Shown piece after piece: positions 1 to 12,525 of a stretch of 64,000 bases of DNA (position 1 is the first letter of the stretch; every line of letters begins with the position of its first letter). The notes beneath the pieces were generated by a model, which had not been told where the DNA came from, searched no databases, and saw nothing but the letters and a program-made list of their open reading frames with translations. The stretch is from NCBI GenBank assembly GCA_965178125.1, contig OZ237762.1:682001-746000 (forward strand), given 5' to 3'. This DNA is from Bilabrum cf. latius. Taxonomy: Eukaryota; Bigyra: Bicosoecida; Bigyra; Bicosoecida. A program made the translations under genes and the position numbers.

Positions 1-1
1 C

Positions 2-361
2 CGCCAGGCCAACCTGTTCGAGAGCGACCTGCCCAACGTGATCCACCTGGACAACGCCGCCATCCAGGAGGAGTTCCCCCTGTACTTCACCCGCGCCACC
101 AACCACTTCATCAAGTCCATCCCGTTCCGTGCGGTGTTCGGAACCGTGGACCAGCTTGAGAGGGACGGCGGGCGCCGGTTCATCGGGGCTGGAGCCCTCA
201 ACGGGACTGAGGTGACCGGCCTGTATACTGCATGGGCACTCGGCATTGGGGAGCGCGCTGAGCTCGCCATCCTGCCCGATGCCACTACCGCGCAGGCTGC
301 CTCGGTCGTGCCGGTCGAAGGCCTGGCCGCCATCGATGCCGTCGTTTCGAAATCGGAGTGA
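2..361 (+). CDS. C-terminal end of an unrecognised protein (5' end outside window)
   Basis: An open frame runs from the window edge to a TGA at 359-361 and gives about 119 residues with no internal stop. It is well-mixed globular sequence, including a hydrophobic-aromatic stretch (EEFPLYFTRATNHFIKSIPF), not the low-complexity translation seen in intergenic frames. Its GC-rich third codon positions match the other genes. I do not recognise the family. The motif HLDNAA recalls class V aminotransferases, but the flanking residues do not fit that fold, so I assign no function. The end is firm; the start lies upstream of the window. No UAG codon occurs in this part. Confidence 0.6.
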   Translation, partial: RQANLFESDLPNVIHLDNAAIQEEFPLYFTRATNHFIKSIPFRAVFGTVDQLERDGGRRFIGAGALNGTEVTGLYTAWALGIGERAELAILPDATTAQAASVVPVEGLAAIDAVVSKSE

Positions 362-1185
362 TTTTCGCGGCTCACTAGCAGGGGCAAGGTGACCACAGAC
401 TTACGCTGAGGCGTGGGAATTGTTGTCCGCCCGTGCTCTTGATTTCTTCGTGAATTGAACGCTGCCTAGGAGTTGCAGATGCACCTCCAAGCAGTCCTAG
501 ACGACAAATCAGGAACACTCTTTACGCATAAGATAAGCAATTTTACAACGTGCCGTGCAACCGTTCAATGTGGAGACTGTATCTTGGAGACAGTAGTATC
601 CTTAGACCTGTGCCACGTTCACGGGGATGCGAAGCCCATTCTTCTGTACAGTTAGTGGTCACGGTCTAGTTTGTGTGCACGCGCACGGCATACAACCTTT
701 TCGCACAAACTCCATGAATGACTCTTACCATTTTGGGTGAACGGGCTGTATTTGATGATCGCATTGCGATCATCCCGAACCGAAGCTTCGCGAAGGCACC
801 AGCACTGCCACTGGTCGGTCGCTCGCGGAAACTGGCGCAAATTGTCAATTTCACTCGACAACAATCGCATTGAATTGCCTGTAAGTTACAATATGCAACC
901 AATGAAAGGAGGCCCACGATGTGGTGGTGGGCTTGGGGCTGGGGGAGCGACGTCTCCGGCGGAGATCCGGGAAGGATCGGCGCATCAACAAGCAGCGCAG
1001 GGTACGACACCAGTAAGTGATGGACTGGGGGTGCATATTTCTACAAGAACATATTAAGGGCTTGGTCATTTCGCCGATCCAAGGCTACACTGTGCGTGGG
1101 GCCTGTCGTCATATGGCAGTTTCGCTTCCGCACAGCCTGACTGAAGCCGCATCTCTCGCGAAAACCGAAGTCTAAGTCATCAATC
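362..1185. other. Intergenic, no supported gene
   Basis: Short frames exist on both strands, including one at 473 and one at 737, but none gives recognisable or compositionally convincing protein, and they stay short even when UAG is read through. I see no tRNA-like fold. Confidence 0.5.
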
Positions 1186-3024
1186 ATGCTATTATACATA
1201 TACATTATTACATCGCAGGTTCATTATATGTTGCTGACGGACAACTACGCCGCAATGGCTGCCACGGGCTACCAACCAGCCACAATTGACGCGAGGGCGC
1301 TCCGGCGCGGCCCGTCACCATTAGCCAGCGCTGGCGGGCGGCAGGCAGTCAAATCCTCGAATACAACCCATACCGTGCATCTCAAAAGCAGGGGCTGCAA
1401 TCGTCTCCAGGGGGCTGGAATCCAACTTGCGACCATTGGCAGCGGCTCCGGTCGCAAAGCCGCGACGATGGCTCGCGATGCTTGCAGCGAGGCATGCCTG
1501 CCTCACCCAGAGTCGCAGGCGGGACAAATCTGCGCCAGAGCAGACACATCTAAATCCGATTCGCGTGTTCCGGGCGCGCACACAAGCAGGCTGCGCGAAC
1601 TGGGAAGGCTGGCAGCAGCCGAAGCAGCTAGTGGCACGGCACCGGCAGGCCAGCGCACGACCGCCCCACCTGCAGCGCAGGGCGCGTCGATGCCACCGGC
1701 GGCGAGCAGCTCAGCGGCATCAAGGTGCTTGGACCAGGTATCCTCGGTGGTCTCCCGAAGTTCTGCCGCCAGGGAACACCAAGCTACAAGCCCGAGCCCG
1801 AGCCCGAGCCCGAGCCCAAGCGTCTGCAAAAGCTCGGGCCGTGGCCGGACCCTGCGGCGCAAGGCACAGTCCAAGAAGACCACGCATTTCCAGCGCTGGC
1901 TTCAGCTCGAAGACGAGCAGAACCAGCGCAAGAAATCGGAGCTTATGCTGCAGCTGCAGTAGCTCCAGCGGCAGTCTCACACTACGGCCAGGTACTCGGC
2001 ACCTGCGACTGGCCAGCAGCCCGGGTGGGTTCTTCACCAGGCAGGTGCGCCTCCTCTACGACTGCCAGGCGGCCAACCGCAGGCGCACCCCCAGATGCTG
2101 CACCGTGTGGGTGTTCGTCACGCCACGGGCTCTAATGCCAGTGCCAATGGCTAGTCCCCCGGGATTGCTGGCCGGGCCCTGTCCGACACCCCTCAGTGGT
2201 TCCTGTCGGTGCCGATGCCCAAAGGTTCACGAAGGTTCTATGCCGGCCAGGAGATCGACCCGGCCAGGCATCATCCGGCGTGGGCAGAGTGCAGGTACCC
2301 GGACGGTCAGCTGATGGGCGTCGGGGTCGGTTGTGTGTCCGGCCCCATCGCAGACTAGCTCCAGAGACGGGGGGCTATTTGGCAGTGGCACAAGCCTCGG
2401 GTCTACGGGCCTTCGCATACCGCCAGAATGAGAGAAAAATATATTTCGGGCGGTTCAACCGGTGGTTCCAAACCGACGCTTGGATCGGGAGCACCTGCTG
2501 GCAAGCCGGGCCCAGCGCAGCATCATGATGATCCTGCCAAAAACGCATCAAACACCGGCTCGCAAGCTGCTTCGGGGACCACCCTGCGATGCGACACCAT
2601 CGCGCCCAAGGTAGCCGGGGCGGAGCTTTCATCCTGCCACAGCAAGGATGTTCAGTCATCACAGTGGGCCAGCCAGAAAAGTGGGTTGCCAAAGCAGGGA
2701 AATCGGAGGAGCAGTGGCCGAGAGCAGAGCCCGTCGCTGTGCGCAACCGGCAGTGTGTGCGGCAGCTCGGCTGCAAGCGTCGTAATCAGCCCTTCCAGCG
2801 ACCGGGGTGAGATATTTGGGGCAGATATGTCTAATGTGGAGCAAATATCAGCGGGAGAACTTGGAGATGGCGTCCACGACACCCACGGCACGACCCGAGA
2901 TTCGTCTCCGGCATCGTGTGGACCGAGCTACCAAGACATGGCTCAGATCGGCCAAAAGCGCCCCAGATCGCTTGGCCTGCAGTCATTGGGCCCAGCTGAT
3001 GCGAAGCAAAGGCGGGCGAAGTGA
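1186..3024 (+). CDS. Low-complexity Ser/Ala/Gln-rich hypothetical protein
   Basis: With UAG read as Gln the frame is open from ATG 1186 to TGA 3022-3024, 612 residues, with in-frame UAGs at 1960, 2152 and 2356. An in-frame TGA upstream of 1186 limits the start; ATG 1228 is an alternative if the AT-rich beginning is an intron end. The N-terminal half is disordered Ala/Ser/Arg sequence with a Ser-Pro run. A glutamine-rich coiled segment follows (HFQRWLQLEDEQNQRKKSEL), whose first UAG falls in LQLQ-UAG-LQRQ, a context that suits Gln. A more ordered piece near residues 340-420 (QWFLSVPMPKGSRRFYAGQE, then a Cys- and Gly-rich stretch) looks conserved, but I do not recognise it. The C-terminus is basic. 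Function unknown. Confidence 0.6.
1789..1818 (+). repeat. AGCCCG hexanucleotide repeat (Ser-Pro run)
   Basis: Five tandem copies of agcccg, the last with one change. In the frame of the gene at 1186-3024 they encode an SPSPSP run. Confidence 0.9.
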
Positions 3025-3271
3025 AACGGTTGGTGTTTTGCTCTGCAGTTGCACTTGCTACAATTTGGCTGCAAATTACATGGGGAGGCAGTCAAGTGAG
3101 TAATGCTAAACCAATGCAGCTTTTCTTTATTATTATTGGTACGCTCCTTTGTATGGTTGCTTCGGAGAAACATGAATTGGAACCAACAGTTTACAAGGAT
3201 CGGACATGATCTGATAAAACCCCACACTAAGGCCTAGCAGAAGAGCACACTCGTTCGCGATATGAAATAAG

Positions 3272-6200
3272 TCACCCAAGCCCAGCGCCACTTGCTGGAC
3301 CATCAGAAGCCTGCATCTCCCCACTGCCGGCATCTTCACGTGCTCCCTCGCCAACCGTGCCGCCGCCGCCACTCAGCAAGTCAACCGCGCCAAACTTCCG
3401 ACCCTTGCCCCTCCGGAGCGTCCGCTGCAGCTGCACCAGCACGCTCCGCTCCACCTCTCCAGCCAGGTGACCGGCCGCCTCCTCCACGTCCTGCGCGTCC
3501 AACTGGAGCAGAGCATCCGCGCACAGCTGCATGAGCCTCCTTCCCGCCTGCCCCTGGTACGCAGCAAAGCAGTAGATGCCAAGCACGCTCTCGGGATCGC
3601 TCATGTCAAACGACCTCAGCATCAGCCTCTCGCACATGCTGGCCAGCCTCGGCAGCACGTGCAGGTTGGCGAGCGTCAGCAGGGCGGGGACGTCGTCTGG
3701 CTCCAGCCGAGCCAGCGAGTCATCGTACAGGAACCGCACGAACGCCTCCGTCACCTCCCTCCCTGCGTCCTCCATGCCCACAGGCACGCGGGCGGCTCTG
3801 CTCTCCGCCATGCCCGCGTCGAACAATGACCGGAAGTAGGGTGACCTGGCCGCCAGGATGGCTCGGTGGGCAGGGATGGCCACGGACTCGTCGCCTGCGA
3901 CCACCACGACGTCGCAGCCGGCCACGTGCGCCAGCGACACAGGCACAAACGGACTGACTGCATCGTCACCACCGGCAGCAGCGTCGTCCATACCGCCGCC
4001 CACACCGTCCTCATCCTCATCACCACCTCCGCTGCCCGCAGCTGCTGCTGCTGCTGCCGTCATCATCCCACCCGCATCCGCGCTGGCCTTCTCAGCGATG
4101 GCCGCCTTCTCCTGCTCCACCACGGCCTCGTTTCGAAGAATGCCCGTCCGGAGGTGCGCCCGAATCGCCGGCGATGCGTGCCCAATCGTGGGCGACCGGT
4201 TGACAGACACCCCACCGCCGCGGGACATCTTGCACAGCTCCACCAGCTTGCCTAGGCGAAGCGCCTCTACTCCGCCATCCAGCACTTCTCTGGACTCGAG
4301 AGGGGGCGGACCCTTCCTCTTCGCCGTCTTGGAGGACTTCTTGCTCTTCTTCTTCGGGTCCTTCGAGCCGCCACCGCCCCCGTGCATCCGGTCCGCTTTC
4401 AGCTCCTTGACGGTTTCCTTCTCGGCGACCTTGCGGGCCTCTTCTCTCTCGGCCTCCTCCTCGGTTACATGCAGCCCCAGCAGCGTGGCCAGCTCCAGCA
4501 CGTCCTGCACCCGCTCCGCAGGCACCTCGATCCCGCCAGTGTATATGTACTCCAAGATGAGCTTCAGCAGCTCGCCATCCATGTCCTCTTCGATCTCCAT
4601 AACGCCATCCGGGGGGTCCAGAGGAGGCATCAGCAGCGACGCGCCCTTGGTGGGGTCGGCAACGGGACCCCCTCCTCCCACGCTGCATGCACCCATGCTC
4701 GAGGCCCGCTGCAGGGCCGCCATGGCCGCCGCTTCGGCATCTCTCTCCGTCATAAATCCATCGTCCCCATCGTGCAGTGCACCCTCCGGGTGGTCACCGT
4801 CTGCATCAGTGCCGTCCTATGCGCCGGTCGTCACCGTGGCCACAGTGTACCCAGCGTCCTCTCCCACGTGCTCTGCAAGGTCCGCCAGCAGCGCCTTCCT
4901 GAACTGCTCCTCTTCGTCCACCTCTTCCTCTTCCACCTCCTCTTCGTCCACATCTTCCTCGTCTTCCTCTCCGTCACCTGACGCGTCACTGTCGCTGTCA
5001 TCGTCGCTGTCATCCTCCAGCGCGAGCTCGTGGAACTCGCGGAACACACGCCTGAAGTAGGGCAAGAACAGCGTGAGAATCGACCGGTGTGCCGGGACAG
5101 TCTGCCCCCCGCGGCACCGGATCAGCACGTCCACAAGCAGCTACTCCTCCCATAGCCTCGCGATATCCATGTTCAGCTGCGACGCGGCGATCCTCACGGT
5201 CTGCTGATTGCAGTCGATCAAGAACGCCTTCTTGTTTGGCTTGGTGCTTCGGCGCTCTGCATCGGCCCACACTCCACCGAACACGATAAGCGAGCTGCCA
5301 AGCCGCTCGATAGAGCCCTGCGCTGCCACCGGGCTGATGTCAAGATGCGATGGCACCTCGGTAGCACCTGGCAATGCCTTCTTCTTCGCGACAAACTTCG
5401 GGTTCTTCACCTTTGTATGCAGCAGCTCCCAGCGACCCAGCACCCACGCGTCGCATGGGTGCAGCATGTCGCGCCGCTCCAGCTCAACCTTGACCGTATC
5501 GTCAATTGACCGCCGCAGCAACCGATTCAGTCGCTCGTTGTCTTCCCGCGCGTGAGCGGCTTTGGCCAACTCATCGGCGGTTATAAGCTCTCGGTCGCTG
5601 TTCTCTATCCTACGGAGCAATGCACGGTTCTTGTCCAGCTGCGCGCGGGCCTGAGCCATCTCACCCTCCACTGCAGCGCGCACCTCTGACGGGTCCATCG
5701 TTGCAGTGGTCATGTCCACCATGAGAGAGTACAGGCCTCCGAGGGGCGTCCCGTCTGCCATGCTGCCTCCAAACAGTAGCACCCCAGTGGCTCCTGGCAG
5801 CCTCGCGAGCATGGGATCGATCCTGGGTCTGACTTTCAGAGCCGCGGCCGGCAGCACGACGTTATACCACACCATACGCCGGCAGTCTAGCACGCGAGCA
5901 TCGGTCAGTCCCTGTCTCAGAGCCAAGGGCTCACCCCCTACCACCACCACGTTGTGCCCGCATGCAACCGCCCGGTGCTCCACCAGCCGTTTCGGGATGG
6001 CTCCGCTCGTGTAGACTCGCCTGGATTTGCTGCCAGTGGGGCTCACGTCCAGAATAGCGACCAAGTCCTTCTGCTTCACAGCGTAGGACACAGCATCCAC
6101 CGACAGCGACTGGGAATGGGTGGTTTTGAGCCGCAAGTGGACCACGCCGGGTAGGCTTAAGCCACCAAGGATCACGAACCGGCGCCCGCCCGGCAGCCGA

Positions 6201-8401
6201 ATAGACACAGACCCGTATCGCTTCTCGAGATTTTCCGTGTAATAGTCACTCGTCACATGCAGCTTCGTAATGGTGCACCTGTCGCGCCGCACTGAGCCCC
6301 CCTGCGGTGTTTCGACACGGTCTGCCGTCACCTTCAGCTTGAAGAACCCAGGGGTATGGGAGCGCCTGTCGGCGTGTATCAGTACCTCGCCGTTGCTCAT
6401 GGGGTGAGCAAAGTGATGGCGGAGCCACGGATAACGATCGAGCGTCGACATGCGCTCAATCTAGACCCACTGGTGTGTGCCCGACCCGGGCGCGATGCTC
6501 AAGAGGTGCCTCCGATTGGGCTCACCATACACATACAGTCTCCCCTGCAGCACAAAGGTGGCAGCATCCCGATACATGTCAGGGAAGTTGGACCCCAGCA
6601 CTGACGTCGTGACCATCTCTTTGTTGATGCCCACACCGGCCACACCTTTCTGCAACACCTCCGTGCCTCGGACCAGATTGCCTGCTCCGACAGTAAACAG
6701 AGCAGTATCAGTGGGTGCCACAAGGCTCTTGGCTGCCTGCTTCCTCCTCTTCTTGATGCCTTTCCCCGCAGTGTCCTCCAGAAGTGTCTGCTCTCTCCGC
6801 AGGGTTGGCGACTCAAGGTCTGTTGTCAGACCACCATGGCCTGAGGGCGCGGTGGAATCGTCTTGCTGGCGCTCGTACGCGTCTACAGACATGCCGGCTT
6901 GCTTGGCTCTGGCTTTCGTGTCTGCTCTCGCAGCTGCATGCAGGCAATGCCTGAGCGCCTCCTCTACAAGCCTGCCCATCCATCCAGGCATCAGTCTCTC
7001 CATGTGATGCTCGTCCGCGCACTTCTGGGCCTCTTTTCGGACATGCCCCACGGCAACTTGCTCCAGGGATCGACTCAGCGAGCCCAGCATCGCAGGTGAG
7101 ATCCAGCCCTGATCGCTGTCGGCAGCTGGAATGGCCGTGCCGACGGACCCGCCGCCCACCAGAGCGGCTGCTGCCCGCCTCGCCGCCGCACTGTCCACCA
7201 CTTCCAGCCTCACCTTCGGCCTCCTCTCGGGTTCTCCAAAGGACTGCATCGGGATGTGGGCCAAAAACCCGCTCTTGTCTGTCCTGACGAGTGCCCTGAC
7301 GGACAGCACCAACCCCTTGCGGGGCTCGTCGGTCAGCGACAGCCTGCACCCAGGGAACCTTCGCTGCGCCTCCACGAGTTCCTTTCGGAAGCCCGACAGC
7401 ACCTGCTCATCCTGCAACATGTATGCCATTGCCTTCCCGAGTGGAGCTGCCTGGTCAAGGGCGGAGTCCTGCCGCACCATGGATGCGGCTGCTCCTGACT
7501 TGGCCCCTGCCCCCGCTGATGCCCCTCTCCCTCTCCCTGCCTACGCCGCTGCACCAGCGCCGACGCCAGCAGCATCAGTCGCACTGCTTCGCGCCTGCAG
7601 TCCTCCGCGCCCTGTGTCGCGGCGCCCCGCTGCGGAACCACTGGAGGTTGCAACCGGTTCCGAAGCCTCCCGCAGCTTCTGCGCCGCTTGCGACGACCGT
7701 TCCCGCTGAGGCGGGGGTGCAGCAAGCTTACCCTGCAGCTTGGTCTTGGTCTGCATTCTGGCACTCCCGGCGCCTTCTCCGGTGCCAGTGCCGGTGCCTT
7801 CGCGATCGTCGGAGCCGGCACCGCTCGAAGCATGTGCGTGCTCGCTGCTCGGCGGCTTCTGGCCACTGCCTCCACGACGGCGCCGCCTGCCTTTTCCTCT
7901 GCGACCGCGGCCTCTAGCCACACCTTCTCCTCGCGATTCTCGCTGCGGATCCTCTAGGATGTCCATCAGCCCTGCCATCGTGCCGGTCTCTGCTCCGAGG
8001 TCGTCGCCCGCCGAAGATCCGTGCGAGATCGCGCGACCAAGAATCTCCTTGCCTATGTGACCCAGGCTGCCACTCACCGATTCATCAATATCCACTTCGT
8101 CAGACCTGCCTCCACCGAATGGAAATGAGGCAGGCCCAGCCTTGGATTTAGCTGCCGCCATGCGAGACAGGCCGCGCAGCAGGCCCGCCAGACCATCCGA
8201 TATCGCTTCATCCGATGCACCCATATCGTGCAAGAATGGCTGGACCAGATCGTGCACAAACTCTTCATCTGGGTCTTCCGTCCCGAGGTCCTCAAGGTAG
8301 CTCTCTAAAGCGGAGGCCATATACTCGACTGCATCGTCGTGCTCAGGAGAAGGCGTGAGGCCAAACGAGTGTGACACAAGAGAGTGATACCTGTGGCTCA
8401 T
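3272..8401 (-). CDS. Kelch-repeat protein with two BTB domains (LZTR1-like architecture)
   Basis: The frame is open from ATG 8399-8401 to TGA at 3272-3274, 1709 residues, with UAG codons at 7541, 6461, 5141 and 4817. Residues about 1-90 are an acidic helical domain resembling the CCDC43 N-terminus. Residues 90-640 are mostly low-complexity. Residues about 720-900 carry kelch-like blades (VACGHNVVVVGG, LPGATGVLLFGG). BTB1 starts near residue 1090 (VDVLIRCRGGQTVPAHRSIL), is interrupted by about 140 acidic residues, and resumes at about 1270 (LLKLILEYIYTGG). BTB2 is near residue 1490 (VAIPAHRAILAARSPYFRSL) with a BACK-like tail. In known families this order marks a CUL3 substrate adaptor; that role is inferred. 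I preferred ATG 8401 because upstream frame would overlap the divergent gene's start. The adjacent 8402-8490 gap is probably a shared promoter. Confidence 0.8.
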
Positions 8402-8490
8402 TCTGAGCTGCGTAAATAATAGGGATCTTTTCGTGCCTTGACAAATTACATTCTCGCCGGCTGGCGCCGCGCCAAGCCCTGGCCGCCGAA
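8402..8490. promoter_or_regulatory. Divergent promoter region (inferred)
   Basis: An 89-bp gap separates the divergently oriented start codons of the Kelch-BTB gene and the nucleotidyltransferase-like gene. No specific motif was recognised. Confidence 0.3.
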
Positions 8491-11400
8491 ATGCGGAACC
8501 GGAACCTTTTCCGTCCCTATTCGCCAGTGAACCCCCACGATATGAGTATGGCATCAGAAGATAGTGTCTCAATCATTCTTATTTGCTCAGCATTTGACCC
8601 CATCAACGTGGGAGAGATCCGGTTGGCGGCGGAGCTGCTTCGACACTGCAGATTTGATGGAGCTCTCATGGTTCCATTTGGTCGGGAGTACAGAAGCGTT
8701 GATCCAAGGCAAGATCCTGTCATGCGATTTTCTCTTGTTTCTGCAGCGGTCGATTCTGTTTTTTCAGATGACTTTAACGTTCGATGCGTCTCAGTTGAGT
8801 GCGCCAGGCTTTCGACACCTGACATTCTATACAGGCTGCCTAGGCATTCAAGCGATTACGGGTCACCGAGAAAGATCGAATATACTTTTTGCTTGCTGGG
8901 TTTTATGCAAAAAGTCATGGTTCGCGCGGGAGAGACGATCACACCGACGAACATGGCTGCACTACGCGTTTGCGAGGGCCGTGTCCTAGACGTGAAAGCA
9001 CGCGTCAAATCAATCTAGCGAAACGATTTGCATGGTTCGTCCGCCTCTGAAGATAAAACTGAAGCAAGTGTAGCTGCGAATGGCGAGCTTCCCTGTAGAG
9101 CCTCGAAACGGGGTGGCACTCACCCGAAGAAGCGGTAGAAGTGTGGGAATCCGAAGCACTGGGTGTACCCAACGACCGACACCGTCCACACAACGTACAA
9201 GTTCAGCCCATTGCCTACAGACTTGAGCGGACAGCGCCAGGGCAGTACGAGTAAGAGTAAGCAAAGTGCTGGTGCTGGCGCGCCCGTCCGCAGCCGAGGG
9301 TCGACTGCACTGGAGCCTCCGCTCCGAGGCAGCGGTGCGACGGCGAACAGCGCAGTGCAATGTCAAGACGGAGTCGGCTCCGCTGGTGGTCCGTAGCTTC
9401 CTTTCAAGGTATCCTCTGCAGAGCGTTCAAGCCCCAGCGAGGACTCCGCGGGGGCAGCTGCGACGTGCGCCAAGGAGGCCGGAAGGGATGGATTCGAATG
9501 GGGAGGCAGCACGCCACGAGGATACAACAGCGAGCCTTTGGTAGGTAGCCATCCTTCAAAGGGCCATCAATCGATGAATACCCCCCTAGCTAGTGAATCG
9601 CCTGGTGAACCATCCAATGGCAAGCTTTTGCGGGAAGCTCCTGCGCACCCCATGCCTTCGGGACAAACGCGGAGGGGCAGCATGAGAAGCACAGGGTCGT
9701 GGTGCATGTCGGGAACAGCACAGTCAGAAGCAGACCCGACTGTCTCGCAAGGCGCAGGCCCCGCAGACGCGCACGATCAAGTGGACAGCCGAGGGGCAAG
9801 CGACAAGAAGCGAAGACCGTGGCAAAGGAGCCACTCGGTGCACGGTGACATCACTGGTGCCGCGAAGAAAGTGGCAGAGAGCACGCTGTAGCGATCTGAG
9901 TCAGGTAGGTCCCTGTCGTTCAAGCTGCTTAGCTGGCAGCGAGGTCAACAACGGACAAGCACCCCAGGGAGGGCTCCAGGTGTTGCGGATGCTGATACCG
10001 GCAGAGAGGTTAACCTATCATCGGTGGCACCCAACCGTTCCAGCAAGGCCTCTGCGAAAGGAAAGCCGGAACTGAAGATTTCCCTCGGTGTTGCTCCCGG
10101 AGCACGGCCAGAGCATGCAAAGCGCATGCCGTCTGCTCGCGTGTCGGCCCAGCCGATGTGGGCGAAACGCGCCGGCTTGCCGATGCCTCGAACGGCTGTT
10201 GCTACGCACTACCAGACGAAGTTTTCCACTTCATCCGTGACATACCAGACCGTGCTCACCAGACTGCGGCAGACGCTGGCGCGCGCCGGGTCTCGATGGC
10301 AGCAGCACGTGATCCGCACTCGTGCTGAGCTCGGCATCGATGAAGGCCTGGGTCCGGCCGGACTAGTCAGGGCGAGATCGACGGCTACAGCTGCGTTGTC
10401 CCGCAGGCCGTCAGATCCTAGTCATGGTGGCCATGTCGGCAGGCGTGGAGTTCCACCCATGTCGCCCAAATGGCTCGCTAAGGAAGTAGCATTCGCGTTG
10501 TCTGGCATCGTGCCACCGCTGGTCGCTTCAGCGATAAGGAGGTATGGGCTGTACTGCCAGCTGCGGGCAGACTCTCTCACTCCTTGTCCTCTTCTAGAGG
10601 GAAGGGACATACACTGGCCCGGTGAAGCTGCGATAGCTCCTTTGCTACGAACCGTACCGCCACCGTACTAGGCGATGCTGCTGGGAGCGAGCGTAGTCGC
10701 CGAGTCATCCGATGGCGATGCCACAGAGGACGGCAGCATGCCTCCGAAGATCAGCACTATAGAAAGCGCCGGCCTTCGGAGGAGCTCAACGCAGAACGTC
10801 GCCGCGTCCGACCTGACATTGAGCAGCCCTTCGGACGCCATGCGATCGTTTCCTGTGACGGCTCCCACGTCCTGGCGCAGCCTGTTTCAAGTGAACGGAA
10901 GGTCAAAAGACAGGGACACCGTCGCCAGGAGCAAAGCGGCCTTTGTGGATCAAGAGCCTCCTGCCATCACTCCTGGGCTGCTTCCTAGTGCTGCATCCGA
11001 ATATGTGCTCGGTCGGCGCATCACCCATGACATTGCCGCGCAGGCTGTGCCCGGGGTGGACAAGAACGGTCGCGTTTCAAAATCTGAGCTGGACAAGCAA
11101 GCTGAATTTGGCCCTGGTACTGCCCTCAGTTCGAATGCAGCAAAGGTGTACCTGCAGCGCAACCACAGGTTTCACAGAGGTATTTCTGCGATGTCGCAGC
11201 GCAAGCGAATCGCAGTGCTTGGCGGTGCCTTCCATCCGCTCACCGAGGCTCACCTTCTGCTGGTTACTGAGATTTTGGCTGCCAATGCAGCCGATGAGGT
11301 CTGGGTCGTGCCGTGTGGAGCCAGACCGGACAAGGCGTCTCTCACCATGGACACGTACGAGAGGTTCGCCTCGTGTCTCTTGGCAGTCGAGTCGCACTTT

Positions 11401-12240
11401 CAGCCAGACCAGCCCGTGTTTGTGGTGCCTTTAGAGGTATTCACGCCAAAGGCTTTACCCACGTGGGAGCTTCTGTCGGTTTTGTCCAGCTTGCACCCGA
11501 TGGCCGACTTCAGCCTGATCATAGGCGCCGACAACCTAGAATCGCTAGAGCGATGGGCAAACGCGTTGCCACTGTTGCGATACTGTAGGTTCTTGTGCTG
11601 CCCACGCCCAGGCTACGAGAAGGTTGAGGGAGAAGTGCAGAAGTATCTTAATCGCAGGAGGTCGATTGAGTAGGACCGCAAGCTGAAGTCCCCTGTGACG
11701 CGTTCGTCCACTGCATATGCCGAAGAGCCCATCCAGGAAGGCGAAAGCGACGATGAGGATGAGGTCAGTCAGGCCGCGGCAGCAAGGGATGACTCAGTGT
11801 GGGGCATGAACGTTTTGAGCAGCACACCTGCTGCCATCGACGACGCACAGGCACTGTCCCCAGCGAAAGAAGGAAGCTGTACGACACCATCATAGTCTGC
11901 CAAGGATGCGGGAGTTGTTATTGATGGAATTGATTTTCCTTTCCCACGCCATGTTGATTTTGTGCGTTTGCCTGACGATGAGCCGGTCGCATCCCAGCAG
12001 CTATCCTCTTCCGAAATACGCAAGCGACTGGCCCTGCGTCGCGAGCGCAGGAGCAGCCACCGTGGGTCTGGGTCTGTATCTGGTGAGGTCGGGTCGGGCT
12101 CGAGGACGCCTGCAGCTTCCGGAAGTGGCGCTGAAAGCGACGCTGCTGGCCAGGAGGAGGCAGCCAGGCGCACCATGGTGCAAGGACTGGTGCCGCCCGT
12201 CCTGCTGACCCGCATCCTCAGGTATGATCAGTATAGGTGA
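8491..12240 (+). CDS. Fused double nucleotidyltransferase-like protein (NadD/NMNAT family)
   Basis: The frame is open from ATG 8491 (alternatives 8542, 8548) to TGA 12238-12240, 1249 residues, with seven UAGs (9016, 9136, 9394, 9889, 10669, 11671, 11893). Domain 1 (about residues 18-175) has the cytidylyltransferase-like opening FDPINVGEIRLA, where the HxGH active-site signature is replaced by NVGE, so it is probably inactive. Low-complexity sequence fills residues 175-900. Domain 2 starts near residue 900 (VLGGAFHPLTEAHLLLV), where TEAH matches the T/HxGH motif. It continues with the Rossmann core (FSLIIGADNLESLERW) and ends with the SSSEIRKRL signature typical of NadD, followed by LVPPVLLTRI. 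The expected activity of domain 2 is adenylation of nicotinate or nicotinamide mononucleotide in NAD synthesis. It is convergent with the carrier gene downstream. Confidence 0.75.
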
Positions 12241-12525
12241 GGTGGGGCATTTGGCCGCATCCGGATTGGACACGTCTAGAATATGCTGTGCAGTGTACAG
12301 ACAGACTGTTGATTTGTTTGATAGCACGGGTACTGTTCATTTCCGTATTGGCGGGCACGAGAACAGGCATGGGGGCATATCCCAGACCCAAAACCTTTCC
12401 TTCCGTATATCAGGATCAGATCATTGCCCAAAGACAGGATGCTGCGGGGCCCCCATCCGGAATCCGGCATGGGACGCGCAGGGTCCGGACCTGGGGACTC
12501 GGTTTTACTTGCCGCATGCGCCAAA

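Noticed and set aside
3858-5060. Long + strand Ser-rich frame (about 400 codons) opposite the BTB gene
   Set aside because: It is the complement of the acidic and Ala/Gly-rich BTB coding strand. The minus strand carries recognisable BTB domains.
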